A stretch of 64,000 nucleotides of DNA from positions 36,091-100,090 of the forward strand of contig PBDF01000007.1 of the NCBI GenBank assembly GCA_002717285.1, in the 5' to 3' direction. A program made the translations under genes and the position numbers. The notes beneath the pieces are model-generated. The model was given only the letters and a program-made list of their open reading frames with translations, made no database searches and was not told where the DNA came from. This DNA comes from Magnetovibrio sp. Lineage in GTDB: Bacteria; Pseudomonadota; Alphaproteobacteria; Rhodospirillales_A; JABHCV01. Positions 35,435 through 45,124 of this stretch are shown piece after piece (position 1 is the first letter of the stretch; each line of letters starts with the position of its first letter).

Positions 35435-36592
35435 CTACGTTTTGCCAAGAAACAAATTTTTAATCTTGCGCAGTCCCCTGTTTTGCTTAACCTTAGGACC
35501 AGGATAACGGGGAAGTTCAATTGCCTCAATCATATTGCCTTTTCTTAGAGCTAAACGAGGCTCGGAATGCTGTTTAAAAACAAATTTAGCATTATTCTCG
35601 AAAAGGGCTGCTTCGCCAATCTTATCCATTCCTTCACCAACAAGATATGTTGGATAAACATGTTGTGCATTTTCCATACAGATGCTGCACATGTCATTAG
35701 AATATCGCATGTGCTGTAAATCCATGTGTGGTATATCAACAAAACTTGGAGCAACAACGTAGGCATTATCATAAGTGTAATTACAAAGTTGTACTGAGCC
35801 GTCGATGTTTATAGTCATATGTGTTTTGCGCAAATCACAGTCCTGATCCTTAAAAGGAAGTGCTGCTTGGGTTGCTTTGAATGGGTCAACAGCTAGCATG
35901 CTGATTGTTTCTAAATCTGCGTCAGTTGCTTTTCCATTAATGTATGCCAGAGATTTTTCAAGAGGGGTATAAAAGGCCCAGACTGGATCCAGAGTAAACT
36001 TTAACTCGTCGCATAGCTTCATCATCATCAACAAGTCATCACCGGCATTGTGTTTGTAAACGTGATAGAGAACTTGTACTTCAGTTTTACTTTTATACTG
36101 ATCAATCAAGTGTCGAAGACGATACATGTTGGCTTTGACTACCTTGATGTCTCCACGTTTGTGGGTTTTAGAATAGTTTTCCTGATAATATCCTGAAACG
36201 GAGACACGGAACATTTGTGGATCAGCCTTAATAACTTCTTTAAGATTTTTATCTAAATTAAGGTTACTAGAAACGCCACAAACATATCCAGCTTCCTTTG
36301 TCAAAGTAATAAATTCAGCTACTTTTGGGTTCAGCAAAGGCTCACCCCAAGTATGAAGATGGACTTCAGTACGGTCGGAAACGTCATCAGATTTAATTTT
36401 TTCTAATATTTGCTTGAATAGGGAGAGTTTCATAAACCCAGTCGGATTGGGACCTGAGTTGAATTCTGTATCAAGAAAATTTCCAGTTGCACATGTAGGG
36501 CAACGCAAGTTGCATGTGCCCACGATTTCAACCCAGTAAATAAATACCTTGTTTCTTTTATGTGATTCAGGTTTGTGCATGTACTTTCCCAT
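35435..36592 (-). CDS. Radical SAM/SPASM-type protein
   Basis: 385 residues. The radical SAM [4Fe-4S] motif reads GTCNLRCPTCATG (C-x3-C-x2-C), followed by HLHTWGEPLLNPKV (the GGE-like SAM site) and VSVSGYYQENYSKTHKRG. C-terminal cysteines (QLCNYTYD, MCSICMEN) match the SPASM domain that binds extra clusters. Such proteins modify peptides, sugars or other groups; the substrate cannot be read. It sits downstream of an FkbM methyltransferase on the same strand, which suggests a glycan or surface-polymer modification pair. Confidence 0.85.
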   Translation of the reverse strand: MGKYMHKPESHKRNKVFIYWVEIVGTCNLRCPTCATGNFLDTEFNSGPNPTGFMKLSLFKQILEKIKSDDVSDRTEVHLHTWGEPLLNPKVAEFITLTKEAGYVCGVSSNLNLDKNLKEVIKADPQMFRVSVSGYYQENYSKTHKRGDIKVVKANMYRLRHLIDQYKSKTEVQVLYHVYKHNAGDDLLMMMKLCDELKFTLDPVWAFYTPLEKSLAYINGKATDADLETISMLAVDPFKATQAALPFKDQDCDLRKTHMTINIDGSVQLCNYTYDNAYVVAPSFVDIPHMDLQHMRYSNDMCSICMENAQHVYPTYLVGEGMDKIGEAALFENNAKFVFKQHSEPRLALRKGNMIEAIELPRYPGPKVKQNRGLRKIKNLFLGKT

Positions 36593-36737
36593 CTCTTCTC
36601 AAATTATAATGAGAAAATGTTTTAAGGAGTAGAGAAAAACTTCTTCCATATGTTCTTTTTTCCACATTCGCTCAATATTCTCACTTATGTGAATGAGGAC
36701 TTAAATGCTATCATTTTCTGGATTTCGCTAGTTGGTG

Positions 36738-37550
36738 TTAACAACGACTGAAGATTACGTTACCGTCAGCGCTAAGTTTCTTTTGCTCTACTAAACCATA
36801 ATTTTTTAAAAAACCACTCATACGCTGGCTATTTGCAGCATCACGGTCTATCATTTCTACTAGAATTGAATGAACGTTTTTGTCTTTAAGTGTTTCTGTG
36901 GCTCCGTACAATATTTCTTCTTCGGCTCCATCCACATCTATTTTTAAATACGTTGGAGCAGGTAATTGAAAAATTTTGCGAAAATCATCGATTGAAAAGC
37001 TAAGAACAGTCTCCAAATTTCTGTAGACATTTTCTTTACTAGGCGTTGATCCCAAATCACCAAAATTATGCATGGCAGCGCCGGCCTCTGTTGAACTCAG
37101 ATAAAGTTTCTCTAGTTTGCTTTTGTTGAAGAAACCCATACATAAGCCGACAATTTTTTTATCAAGAGAATTAGCGTGAATGTTGGTGTATAGAGCAGAA
37201 TGAGACGATGCACCCGGTTCATAGGCATAGACACTTACATCTCCTCTTAATGCTGCATAAAGCGAGTATATTCCTGTGTTAGCTCCAATATCCCAAAATG
37301 TGCAAGGCCCTTTAAAGTTGTCTATCCAATTAATCGTAGATGGTTCATGCTCCAAGAAATGGTGTGCATAATGAACCTCTCTGCGATTATTGCAGACTAG
37401 TATAATTGAACCTCTCTTGGTTTTAATTGAATGACGTTCTGTGAGCTTTTCACGTAAAATGAGTCGATTTCTCTCTGCACGTTCAGGACTTTGTATGTTT
37501 GTCAGAGCTGATATAGAGGAGGTCAAAAATTTTACTAGAGTTTTACTCAT
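36738..37550 (-). CDS. FkbM-family methyltransferase
   Basis: 270 residues. FWDIGANTGIYSLYAALRG is the SAM-binding motif I, VYAYEPGASSHSAL the motif II acid, and TYLKIDVDGAEEEILYGA the FkbM signature. These enzymes O-methylate sugars or polyketides. GAGAG stands near the ATG. It is followed after 145 bp by the radical SAM gene. Confidence 0.88.
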   Translation of the reverse strand: MSKTLVKFLTSSISALTNIQSPERAERNRLILREKLTERHSIKTKRGSIILVCNNRREVHYAHHFLEHEPSTINWIDNFKGPCTFWDIGANTGIYSLYAALRGDVSVYAYEPGASSHSALYTNIHANSLDKKIVGLCMGFFNKSKLEKLYLSSTEAGAAMHNFGDLGSTPSKENVYRNLETVLSFSIDDFRKIFQLPAPTYLKIDVDGAEEEILYGATETLKDKNVHSILVEMIDRDAANSQRMSGFLKNYGLVEQKKLSADGNVIFSRC

Positions 37551-38018
37551 TATATTCTCTCAAATTTTTTTGTTTAACAAGAATGCTATGCATATTTTTT
37601 GTGTCGAAACCTAGACTCTATTTTCTGTATATAGACTCATTTTTATCAATACATTATTCTTGTCTAGCAAAAATAAAAATTTTATCCTAATCAACTATTG
37701 AAATTCACGAGACAGCTACAGTTAATAAGTGAAATAACTGTTACATTTGAGAGTTTATATAATAAGCACTCAGGATACACATTACGAAAAATAATAAGAA
37801 CCACGAGGATAGATGCCCCATGTTTGCAAAAGTTTTACAAGTAATATGGGTTCATGGCCACGGTTAGTGTGCAAAATGTGGGTTTAATGTTGAACAGTAT
37901 TGCTCAGGAGCCCCTTCAAAAGATTGAGAAATGTAACTAAAATAGATTAAAATCTTCCTTAAGTGCTTTGTGGAATAATCAAAAAGGTAATTACTTTTCA
38001 ACAATAGAGCAGACTAAA
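37551..38018. other. Intergenic stretch, no feature seen
   Basis: About 470 bases that separate the FkbM gene on - from the DUF411 gene on +. An in-frame TTG at 37968 extends the DUF411 frame, but the next candidate start is favoured. No structure stands out. Confidence 0.4.
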
Positions 38019-38468
38019 TTGAAACGACGTAATTTTATATTTGGGTTCTTTTCCTTTGCATGTTTCATAAAACCTGCTTTTGCGGGTTTACCAAAGATAG
38101 TAGTTTACAAAACTATAACTTGCGGATGTTGTAACAGTTGGATAGAGCATATCAGAAATGCAGGTTTTTTTGTGAAAGCAAAAAATGTTACCCATGTGGA
38201 GCTAGTAGAGATAAAAAGACAACATGATATTCCTCTAAAAATGACTTCTTGTCATACAGCCTTTATTAACAGTTACTTTATTGAGGGTCATGTCCATGCT
38301 GAAGACATAAAAGCTCTTCTTACCGAAAAACCGAAGGCTTTGGGCCTTAGCGTTCCAAATATGCCACTTGGTTCGCCTGGAATGGAAATGGGTGAACAAA
38401 AGGACCCTTATGATACTTACCTTGTTAAAAGGAACGGTGAAACAGAGGTTTTTAGAAGCTATTATTAA
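38019..38468 (+). CDS. DUF411 protein, exported, copper/metal-binding-like
   Basis: About 149 residues from TTG 38019. This start gives KRRNFIFGFFSFACFIKPAFAG, a signal peptide with a twin-arginine-like RRNFIF; the longer frame starts at TTG 37968. The mature part has VYKTITCGCCNSWIEHIRNAGF, the DUF411 C-x-C-C motif, then TSCHTAFI with a further Cys-x-His and IEGHVHAEDIKALL. DUF411 proteins occur with copper-resistance genes. There is no ATG, which makes the start uncertain. Confidence 0.8.
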   Translation: MKRRNFIFGFFSFACFIKPAFAGLPKIVVYKTITCGCCNSWIEHIRNAGFFVKAKNVTHVELVEIKRQHDIPLKMTSCHTAFINSYFIEGHVHAEDIKALLTEKPKALGLSVPNMPLGSPGMEMGEQKDPYDTYLVKRNGETEVFRSYY

Positions 38469-38589
38469 ATTGGTAATTTGCATTCCTGACTTTAATTTAA
38501 GTTATTTGTAAATTTAATTTTATAAAAACGATAAGTAATTGCTATGAAGTTATAAATGGCTTTAAAGCAGTTTTTAAAGAGATAAATGT

Positions 38590-39389
38590 GTGGCAATGCA
38601 CACACTTTTTAAGACTCAAGAAACTGTGGGTAAGATTGTACATCAACGTACAAAAGGTAATGCACGTTGTACTTTTAAAGCAAGAAAGCACCGAACAGTT
38701 CTTGATGAGCTTATGCAATCTGGATCATTCAAAGTGCGTCTTCCTAAAACAACCAAAAATTTTTTCCTGAGGCAGTCCTCATCAATACAGCCGGTGGATT
38801 AACGGGTGGGGACACTTTGTCTTTTGAGGGTAGGCTTAACGAATCGACGTCTGCTGTTTTTACTACTCAGGCTAGTGAGAGGGCATACCGATCATTGGCA
38901 GCTGAGGCACTTGTCGACACAAAACTAGTAGCAAATGCGCATAGTCGTTTAGAGTGGCTCCCACAAGAAACGATTTTGTTTAATGGCTCTAGGTTAAAAC
39001 GCTCGCTTGATATAAAGCTTTCTGACGGGGCGTCATTGTTAGCTCATGAATCAGTTGTTTTTGGTCGAACTGCAATGGGGGAGGTTATTGAACAGGGTTA
39101 TTTTTCAGATTTCTGGCGTGTTTATCGCAATGACCGTTTGATCCATGCTGATGCTGTGCGACTAGACGGAGATATATCAAAAATTTTATCCAAGGCTGCA
39201 ACTTTAAATGGTGCTAACGCAATGACAACGGTTCTTTATATCAGCTCTGATGCTCATGAGCGGGTGCAAGGCATTCAAAAGTTTACCAAGAGTATTTCCT
39301 CGAAAGAAGGTGTGGTAGGTGTCAGCTCTTGGTCTGATAAACTCGTTTTTAGAGCAGTAGCAAAAGATGGGTCTGCCTTTCGATCTTGA
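38590..39389 (+). pseudogene. ureD: Urease accessory protein UreD, frameshifted, orphan
   Basis: The first part reads KGNARCTFKARKHRTVLDEL and SGSFKVRLPKTTKNF, the UreD N-terminus. At AAAAATTTTTTCC (38755-38767) the sense passes to another frame: FPEAVLINTAGGLTGGDTLSF and on through TTQASERAYRSLAAEA and LEWLPQETILFNGSRLKRS, all typical UreD. One missing T explains the shift. UreD helps insert nickel into urease with UreF/UreG; no ureABC or ureEFG lies here. At ~266 codons in total the gene is otherwise whole. Confidence 0.88.
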
Positions 39390-39422
39390 AAGTATATTTA
39401 CTATTAGTAGCAATAGTTAAAG

Positions 39423-39437
39423 TGATTATTATCATCA
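39423..39437. promoter_or_regulatory. Possible iron-box-like palindrome
   Basis: TGATTATTATCATCA has the TGAT...ATCA symmetry of a Fur-type half-site pair. It lies 170 bp before the small membrane protein at 39609. In AT-rich DNA this is weak evidence on its own. Confidence 0.2.
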
Positions 39438-39608
39438 GCTATTAGCTGTTGGATTGGAGAAACTGAGTGGAAAACAGGGATTGGGGAAATTCATAATTCA
39501 ATACAAATTTAAAACGTTCGAAGAAAACAAAAATAATTGATATTTCTACGAATTTTGATTGAAATATAGCAGGCTACAATAGCCTGAATGTTATTGGAGA
39601 TACTTATA

Positions 39609-39803
39609 ATGATTATTGGACCTATGGCTTTTATTATATGGGGTTTATGGATAATCCTCTGTTGGAAGGAATGGTCATTAAATAAATCAATACATGAAAA
39701 CCACAATAAAATTTATAAGACTTCACTACTTTATCCACTTCCGGTGATCATTTGGATATGTGTTATTTCTTTTTCGTACGTGATGACTAGTGAAACTAAT
39801 TAA
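39609..39803 (+). CDS. Small two-helix membrane protein, unknown
   Basis: 64 residues from ATG 39609, preceded at good spacing by TTGGAGA (39594-39600); the frame also opens at ATG 39588. Two hydrophobic segments (IIGPMAFIIWGLWIILC and LLYPLPVIIWICVISFSYV) are joined by a charged, His/Lys-rich loop. A hairpin AGGCT/AGCCT lies just upstream. Family unknown. Confidence 0.5.
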   Translation: MIIGPMAFIIWGLWIILCWKEWSLNKSIHENHNKIYKTSLLYPLPVIIWICVISFSYVMTSETN

Positions 39804-39904
39804 ATGACTTAAAAAAATATAATACGTGTCTGGTCCTTTTTTTCTGACATCAGTTTTCCCAGTACCTTCAATCTCACACGAAATAAATTTCAAAAATGGA
39901 AGTG

Positions 39905-40066
39905 ATGAAGAGTATTTCTGAAAATGGTTGCAGGCTAGATGCACAAAGATGGCTTGCTGTAATTAATTGCCAAAGCACCTTCCGTTATGCTCAATCAAGA
40001 TGTCCAGCACATAACAACCACTCAGTCAAATTGAGCAAATATATTGTTCGATCTTTTAAACAATAA
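39905..40066 (+). pseudogene. Possible remnant of an Ada-type DNA-repair N-domain
   Basis: 53 codons. RLDAQRWLAVINCQSTFRYAQSRCP resembles the Ada N-terminal zinc domain opening (D-x-RW-AV...F-YA...CRPSCP), but is shortened and lacks the later C-x2-C pair. This is a tentative resemblance and could be chance. Confidence 0.25.
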
Positions 40067-40204
40067 TTCCAGACGTTTTATCATTATCTTTGTATGCTAT
40101 ACCAATTGTAGTTATTAAGAATTGACAAACTAAAAGGATATTAAATAAGTTCGGGAATAATTCCATACTAGCAAACAAATCTCTTCATTTAGGAGGCTAA
40201 TAGT

Positions 40205-41083
40205 TTGTCAATCACGAGCCCCTGCACTGGCGTTTGCAAAATTAATTCTAACACAGGCTGGTGTCTTGGGTGTGGTCGCAGCAGGGATGAGATGGATGGG
40301 TGGGGTATGCGAACAGAAGCATGGCGCCAGAAAGTTTGGAAGAAAATTCCCCAACGTCTTCATCAGATGGGTGTGATTTGTCGCCGATTGCCATGGACAA
40401 AAGAAGACATCAAAGAGTTCGTTATATCTTCTTTAGAAGACGTAAAAGGTACTTGGGTGTTTGGTGTAGTAGGTGCCGTTGGGGAGTTTACAGCTGCACC
40501 GGGTGAAAGAGTCTCTTTAATTTATGAAGATGATGTTATCTTAGCCCATACAAAGAATGGTGCGATGCAAATTAAGATTAATGATGAAGTACGTGCATTA
40601 ACTTTTGAACAATCAGACCTAACTAAAGCTTCACTTATCCTTCTGGTTGTTAAAAAGAAATCCGGGAATATACCAACGGCCAATGTGATCACAGACTTAG
40701 GTAAAGACGTAAAACCGCTTTTCAAAAGCGATAACCAAAGATTATTTGACTTAGGCCTAGGTCGAAAAGAGGCCAGGTTTAGTGTAAGGGTGGCATCCGG
40801 TTCTGCTAGCAAGGCACTTAAAAATACTCTTGGGCAAAATTTTAAAAAGGCTTTTCCCTTCATAGCTGAAGCATTGATTCAAGAAAGCCCGACTAGAGTT
40901 ATTGATACCGCAATTGGACGTATTGAAGTGCAAGGAAAGATCCCCCCTCCTGAAGCTAGTTCACCGTTGGGTCCGCACACTCATCTTTTACCTAACGAAT
41001 TAGAAACTGGACGACCTCTTCCAATTGGGATGGAAATCCCCAGTTCTTATTTACCAGGGGCAATTTTTTATCCTGCGAAATGA
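40205..41083 (+). CDS. DUF1289 N-terminal domain plus unknown C-terminal domain
   Basis: 292 residues starting at TTG 40205: AGGAGG (40191-40196) is 8 nt upstream, and no ATG fits, so TTG is well supported. SPCTGVCKINSNTGWCLGCGRSRDEMDGW is DUF1289, with four cysteines (C-x3-C-x8-C-x2-C) likely to bind Zn or Fe-S. The longer C-terminal part (from ~70) is unusual because most DUF1289 proteins are under 100 residues. Here it may be a fused partner domain ending HTHLLPNELE. Confidence 0.8.
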   Translation: MSITSPCTGVCKINSNTGWCLGCGRSRDEMDGWGMRTEAWRQKVWKKIPQRLHQMGVICRRLPWTKEDIKEFVISSLEDVKGTWVFGVVGAVGEFTAAPGERVSLIYEDDVILAHTKNGAMQIKINDEVRALTFEQSDLTKASLILLVVKKKSGNIPTANVITDLGKDVKPLFKSDNQRLFDLGLGRKEARFSVRVASGSASKALKNTLGQNFKKAFPFIAEALIQESPTRVIDTAIGRIEVQGKIPPPEASSPLGPHTHLLPNELETGRPLPIGMEIPSSYLPGAIFYPAK

Positions 41084-41290
41084 ATTTCATCATAAGAGAA
41101 AAGAATTTAAAACGATAATAGAGTGGTAAGATTATCAACCTATAGCTCTTGATGGCAGTAAAAATAAGTACCTGGCTATTAACCGCTAAGACCGCTAGTT
41201 AGTCCAAAGATTTTTTTACTGCTAATGTTTAGATAATATAGGGAGATTAATACGACGAATGCAGATTTAAAACAGCACAGGCAATTCATT

Positions 41291-41572
41291 ATGAATGCAG
41301 AACAAAGTATAAGGATTGCAAACAAAGAAGTAATGAACCCAATTGTTGGTCAACTTTCAGAGGATAAAGTTGTTTACATTGCTGTTGAGGTAGCTAAACG
41401 AAGAGCGGCATATGTTGAGGCAACGTTGAAACTAGGTCAACATGGTGTTCATCAACCAACTGGCAATGAGCTGAGAGAATTAAGACTCGAATATGAAGAA
41501 TCACGAAATGGCTTTGATGCATTTATGACCGCAATTGAAAGAGGTTATGTGGATCTTCCTGGTAAAGGTTGA
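41291..41572 (+). CDS. Unknown 93-residue protein
   Basis: A soluble, helical protein (VVYIAVEVAKRRAAYVEATLKLG; GNELRELRLEYEESRNGFDAF). Base composition and absence of long hydrophobic stretches fit a real gene. Family unknown. Confidence 0.5.
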   Translation: MNAEQSIRIANKEVMNPIVGQLSEDKVVYIAVEVAKRRAAYVEATLKLGQHGVHQPTGNELRELRLEYEESRNGFDAFMTAIERGYVDLPGKG

Positions 41573-41684
41573 AACAAAAAACTATTAATTTTGGCATACC
41601 TGCCATAGTAAATAAAAAAATAACAGTATTTGAAAATTTTATTTAACCAGACATATTCCTTAATAATTATTGAATAGAACTATA

Positions 41685-42719
41685 ATGAAAAAAACAGTAT
41701 TACTTACAGGTATTTCCGGTTATATTGGTTTATATTGTGCTAAAGAGCTTTTGGAAACTGGTTTCAAGGTTCGAGGAACTATTCGTAGCAGAAAGAAAGA
41801 GGCAACTGTACTCAATACTCTGGCGCTAAGTAAAAAAATTTCAAAAAATCTTACATTTGAATTGCTTGACCTAACTTCAGACACTGGTTGGAATAGGGCT
41901 GTAGAGGGATGCGATTTTATTATGCACGTTGCTTCACCTTTTAGGATTGCTAATCCAAAAAAAGAAATAGAGATGATTGGACCTGCAGTAGATGGAACTA
42001 AAAGAGTTTTATATGCTGCGCAGAATGCTGGTGTTAAACGTGTAATCGTTACCAGTTCAATTGTCTCGATGATGGCAAGTCTAAGACGTGGCCGTTTTGG
42101 TCCACACAATTGGACGGACGTCACGTATCCAAACTTGAATACCTATATTAAAAGTAAGACATTAGCTGAAAAAGCAGCTTGGGATTGGATTAGAAGCCAA
42201 CAAAAGCCTGAAAATGTTGATTTGAATATACCGGAATTAGTTGTGATTGCACCAGGGGCGGTGTTTGGTCCTCCCTTGGGGAGAGATATATCTGGTGAGT
42301 CGCTTTGTATATTAACTAAAATGCTAAACGGTAAAATACCAATGGTCCCAGATGCCGCTGTTCCTATGATAGATGTCAGAGATGTTGCAAAATTACATGT
42401 AAAGGCAATGCTTAAGCCTGAGGCATCAGGCAAGCGATTTATTGCAGCAGGCGAGGATCCAATAAGTTTTTCTGATGTTGCTGAAATTCTTTTAAATGCT
42501 GGCCACATAGGACCAAGCACTAAAAAAGCACCCGGTTGGTTGCTCAAATTCATGGGTTATTTTGATCCAGAGGCCAAGGGGTTAGTAGCACTACTCGGTA
42601 TGAACGCAAGTGCAGATAACTCAATTACCCGAGAGATATTTGGCTGGGAACCAATGCCTATGGATCAGGCTATACTGGAGTCAGCCCGTTCCATAAAGTT
42701 GCTTTCTAACTCTGATTAG
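41685..42719 (+). CDS. NAD-dependent epimerase/dihydroflavonol reductase-like protein
   Basis: About 344 residues from ATG 41685 (a TTG 15 nt upstream is less likely). LLTGISGYIGLYCAKELL is the NAD(P)-binding glycine loop, VIVTSSIVSMM the serine strand and YIKSKTLAEKAAW the Y-x3-K catalytic pair of extended SDRs; GAVFGPPLG matches the reductase subgroup. A short-chain reductase of a small carbonyl or sugar substrate; its own substrate is unknown. Confidence 0.85.
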   Translation: MKKTVLLTGISGYIGLYCAKELLETGFKVRGTIRSRKKEATVLNTLALSKKISKNLTFELLDLTSDTGWNRAVEGCDFIMHVASPFRIANPKKEIEMIGPAVDGTKRVLYAAQNAGVKRVIVTSSIVSMMASLRRGRFGPHNWTDVTYPNLNTYIKSKTLAEKAAWDWIRSQQKPENVDLNIPELVVIAPGAVFGPPLGRDISGESLCILTKMLNGKIPMVPDAAVPMIDVRDVAKLHVKAMLKPEASGKRFIAAGEDPISFSDVAEILLNAGHIGPSTKKAPGWLLKFMGYFDPEAKGLVALLGMNASADNSITREIFGWEPMPMDQAILESARSIKLLSNSD

Positions 42720-43153
42720 CTGTAATCAAGAAACACCAATATGAGATAAGAAATAGATTTTTCAGTTTGAGAGGGGTTGGCGATTTCAGAATTGTTTTTT
42801 TAAAAGAAAATGTTTTGTATGATAGTGTACTGTCGTTCAAACTGGAACTTCTCTGGTTAAGTTTTCACTTGTTGGCCTATCGCCTATTTACCAGCTATTG
42901 TTTATAGTATCCTCTACTAGACTTTTATTAATTCTTGCGCGACAGCTAATTAAGTTTCTATACGCACACATACGACTATTCATTTATAGTAAAATATCGT
43001 TTAATAGTCTTCTGATTTCCAAAATTTCAAACTTTTTGCATTTAACAACGCAGTTGAGTTTTTTTATTTGTTGATTCCGTAATTTGGTAATACTTTTGAT
43101 GAGACCCCGTTAAGATAAACAGCCTCAAATGTAAAAGTATAGACACAATCAGA
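42720..43153. other. Intergenic stretch, no feature seen
   Basis: About 430 AT-rich bases between two convergent genes. No clear terminator or gene-like frame. Confidence 0.45.
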
Positions 43154-43927
43154 TTAGCCCCAAGGTCCACGTTTTCGTCTGATTGAAGGTACAGATCCAG
43201 AGCGTCTGCGGAGCGAGATTTTCTCTGTTGTACTTAATCCTGATACCGATTTTTTTGGTGCATTAAAAGAAACATGCTGTTTTTTAAAAAAAGGTATTAG
43301 TAGGGCACCAGCTAACGCACCCCCTGCATGAGCCCAATATGCAACTCCATCAGGAGAACTTAGCAATCCCGAAACCTGTCCAAATGCCCAAAGCCCAAAG
43401 ACAATAAATGCTGGAATATTTACTGTCCTGAAGAAAAAAATTATAACAACAAGGCATCTGAAGTTAGCATGGGGGAATAACATTACATATGCCAAGATCA
43501 TACCACTAGCGGCACCGGAAAAGCCAACTAAAGGGACTTCTGATGACGTATCTGTTAAACCATGAGCCAGATTTCCTGCCACACCACACAATACAACAAA
43601 AAATAGAAATTTAGTTTTTCCGATCTTATCTTCAAGATTATCACCCAAAAGATACGTGATCCATAAATTGCCAACAATATGCATAATACCACCGTGACTA
43701 AACATAGCAGTGAGTAGTGTCATTGTGGGCGAATATATATCAAGTGAGGGAGTGAGACTAGCACCCAAAAAAAACCGTGCAGGAATAAAGCCAATGGCAT
43801 AAACAAAATTAGGTGGGTAACTCAGCTGATAGCCAAAATACCAACAAATCATAAAACCAATAAGAAGCCAGTTTACGACAGGACGAGATGAAGTTGGATT
43901 ATCATCAAATAAAGGAAGAAAAAACAT
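43154..43927 (-). CDS. Rhomboid-family intramembrane serine protease
   Basis: 257 residues with six to seven membrane segments. Catalytic Ser137 stands in VGFSGAASG and His200 in YWAHAGGALAG; HIVGNLW (His83, Asn87) gives the oxyanion side chains. The tail is basic and serine-rich, after the membrane domain. Rhomboids cut membrane proteins; substrates here are unknown. Confidence 0.9.
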   Translation of the reverse strand: MFFLPLFDDNPTSSRPVVNWLLIGFMICWYFGYQLSYPPNFVYAIGFIPARFFLGASLTPSLDIYSPTMTLLTAMFSHGGIMHIVGNLWITYLLGDNLEDKIGKTKFLFFVVLCGVAGNLAHGLTDTSSEVPLVGFSGAASGMILAYVMLFPHANFRCLVVIIFFFRTVNIPAFIVFGLWAFGQVSGLLSSPDGVAYWAHAGGALAGALLIPFFKKQHVSFNAPKKSVSGLSTTEKISLRRRSGSVPSIRRKRGPWG

Positions 43928-43992
43928 AGCCAGTGAATTATGAAAACATAATAAATATAGGGGTCATGGTGAGTAGAAGCTTAATTTAAAGA

Positions 43993-44142
43993 TAATACTA
44001 ATAAATTATTTGATAGAGTAGAAAAAACACATTTCTTCTATGTGCTTTTTATTACTCCAATATGCTCTGATAATTCTAAAAAGAAATAAGAACCCGATAA
44101 TTATCTGCTAAGGCCACTAAAAATATGGTGCTGACACCAGAT
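43993..44142. repeat. Dispersed tRNA-Thr-linked repeat, copy A
   Basis: A diverged full-length copy: AATAAATTATTTGATAGAG..., then ATTATCTGCTAAG and AATATGGTGCTGACACCAGATT. The last part (44126-44141) matches the 3' end of tRNA-Thr (TGGTGCCGACACCAGGATT) at all but one or two positions. Same orientation as the intact tRNA region at 59.1 kb. Confidence 0.7.
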
Positions 44143-44385
44143 TGGTACAGTAATTTTTCAATATGGATTTGAACCTTAATAAGTTTGTAAGAACGTGTTT
44201 TTTTGTAGAAGCTACTAAGGCTAATTGATAAAGAAAATACATTTGGATCTTTCATATAATTTTTTTGTTAATTACAATTTTTTTCACATTACAATTTTGT
44301 CAAAACAATATTATATTTATTGAATGTAAGTTTTTAAAACTTAAGCTCCAAACTTCAACGAAGTTCGGCGAGACACAGCAATTTA

Positions 44386-45042
44386 ATGAAAATAGCATTA
44401 TTATTTGGTTCATCAGGCTTAATCGGAGGTCATCTTCTTAACCAATTAATTAAAGATGGTAATTACTCTAAGATAAAATTATTTGTTCGTGCACAACCAA
44501 AACTAAGTGATCCAAAATTAGAAATCATTAATACTGACTTTAATAATTTACAAAATCACAAAGAAGATGTCACAGGAAACGACTGTTTTTTTTGTGTTGG
44601 CACAACTAAGAAAAAAACACCCAATAATCTAGATTATCAAAGAATTGAGCTGGATATTCCTTTAGAAGTTGCAAAACTTGCAAAGTTAAATTCGATCAAT
44701 TCATTTATTTTTGTTTCTGCAATATATGCAAATCCTAGGAGTTCCAGTAACTACCTGAGATTTAAAGGATTGGTTGAAGAAGAATTAAAAAAATTTAATT
44801 TTTCCAAATTAGCAATTATGAGACCTTCTTTTTTAATGGGAGATAGAAAAGAAACACGAGTAAGTGAAAAAATAGGTATCTATGTGTTTAATCTATTTTC
44901 TCCATTACTTTTGGGTTCTTTTAAGAAGATGGTGCCAATTCATTCGGAAATAGTTGCAAAAGCGATGATATCAGTTATTCAAAATGATTCTCAACAAACG
45001 ATTTTTGAGTCAAACGAGATTGTTGAGATAATCAATCATTAA
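44386..45042 (+). CDS. NAD(P)-binding TIP30/HTATIP2-like oxidoreductase
   Basis: 218 residues. LLFGSSGLIGGHLLNQLI is the NAD(P)-binding motif, CFFCVGTTKKKTP and SINSFIFVSA match the TIP30-like family, and YLRFKGLVEEELK carries the Y-x-x-x-K pair in part. It is the first gene inside the repeat-flanked region. Codon use looks more AT-rich than the genes at left, so transfer is possible. Confidence 0.75.
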   Translation: MKIALLFGSSGLIGGHLLNQLIKDGNYSKIKLFVRAQPKLSDPKLEIINTDFNNLQNHKEDVTGNDCFFCVGTTKKKTPNNLDYQRIELDIPLEVAKLAKLNSINSFIFVSAIYANPRSSSNYLRFKGLVEEELKKFNFSKLAIMRPSFLMGDRKETRVSEKIGIYVFNLFSPLLLGSFKKMVPIHSEIVAKAMISVIQNDSQQTIFESNEIVEIINH

Positions 45043-45124
45043 AGTTTTACCCAAAATTATATAGTATAATTTGTTTTTTTATACTTATGGTTTTATCGAT
45101 TAAGAAACTTCAATTGAGTTTAAT

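Noticed and set aside
38588..38770. 60-codon frame overlapping ureD
   Set aside because: The UreD frame explains the region; this is a shadow in another frame.
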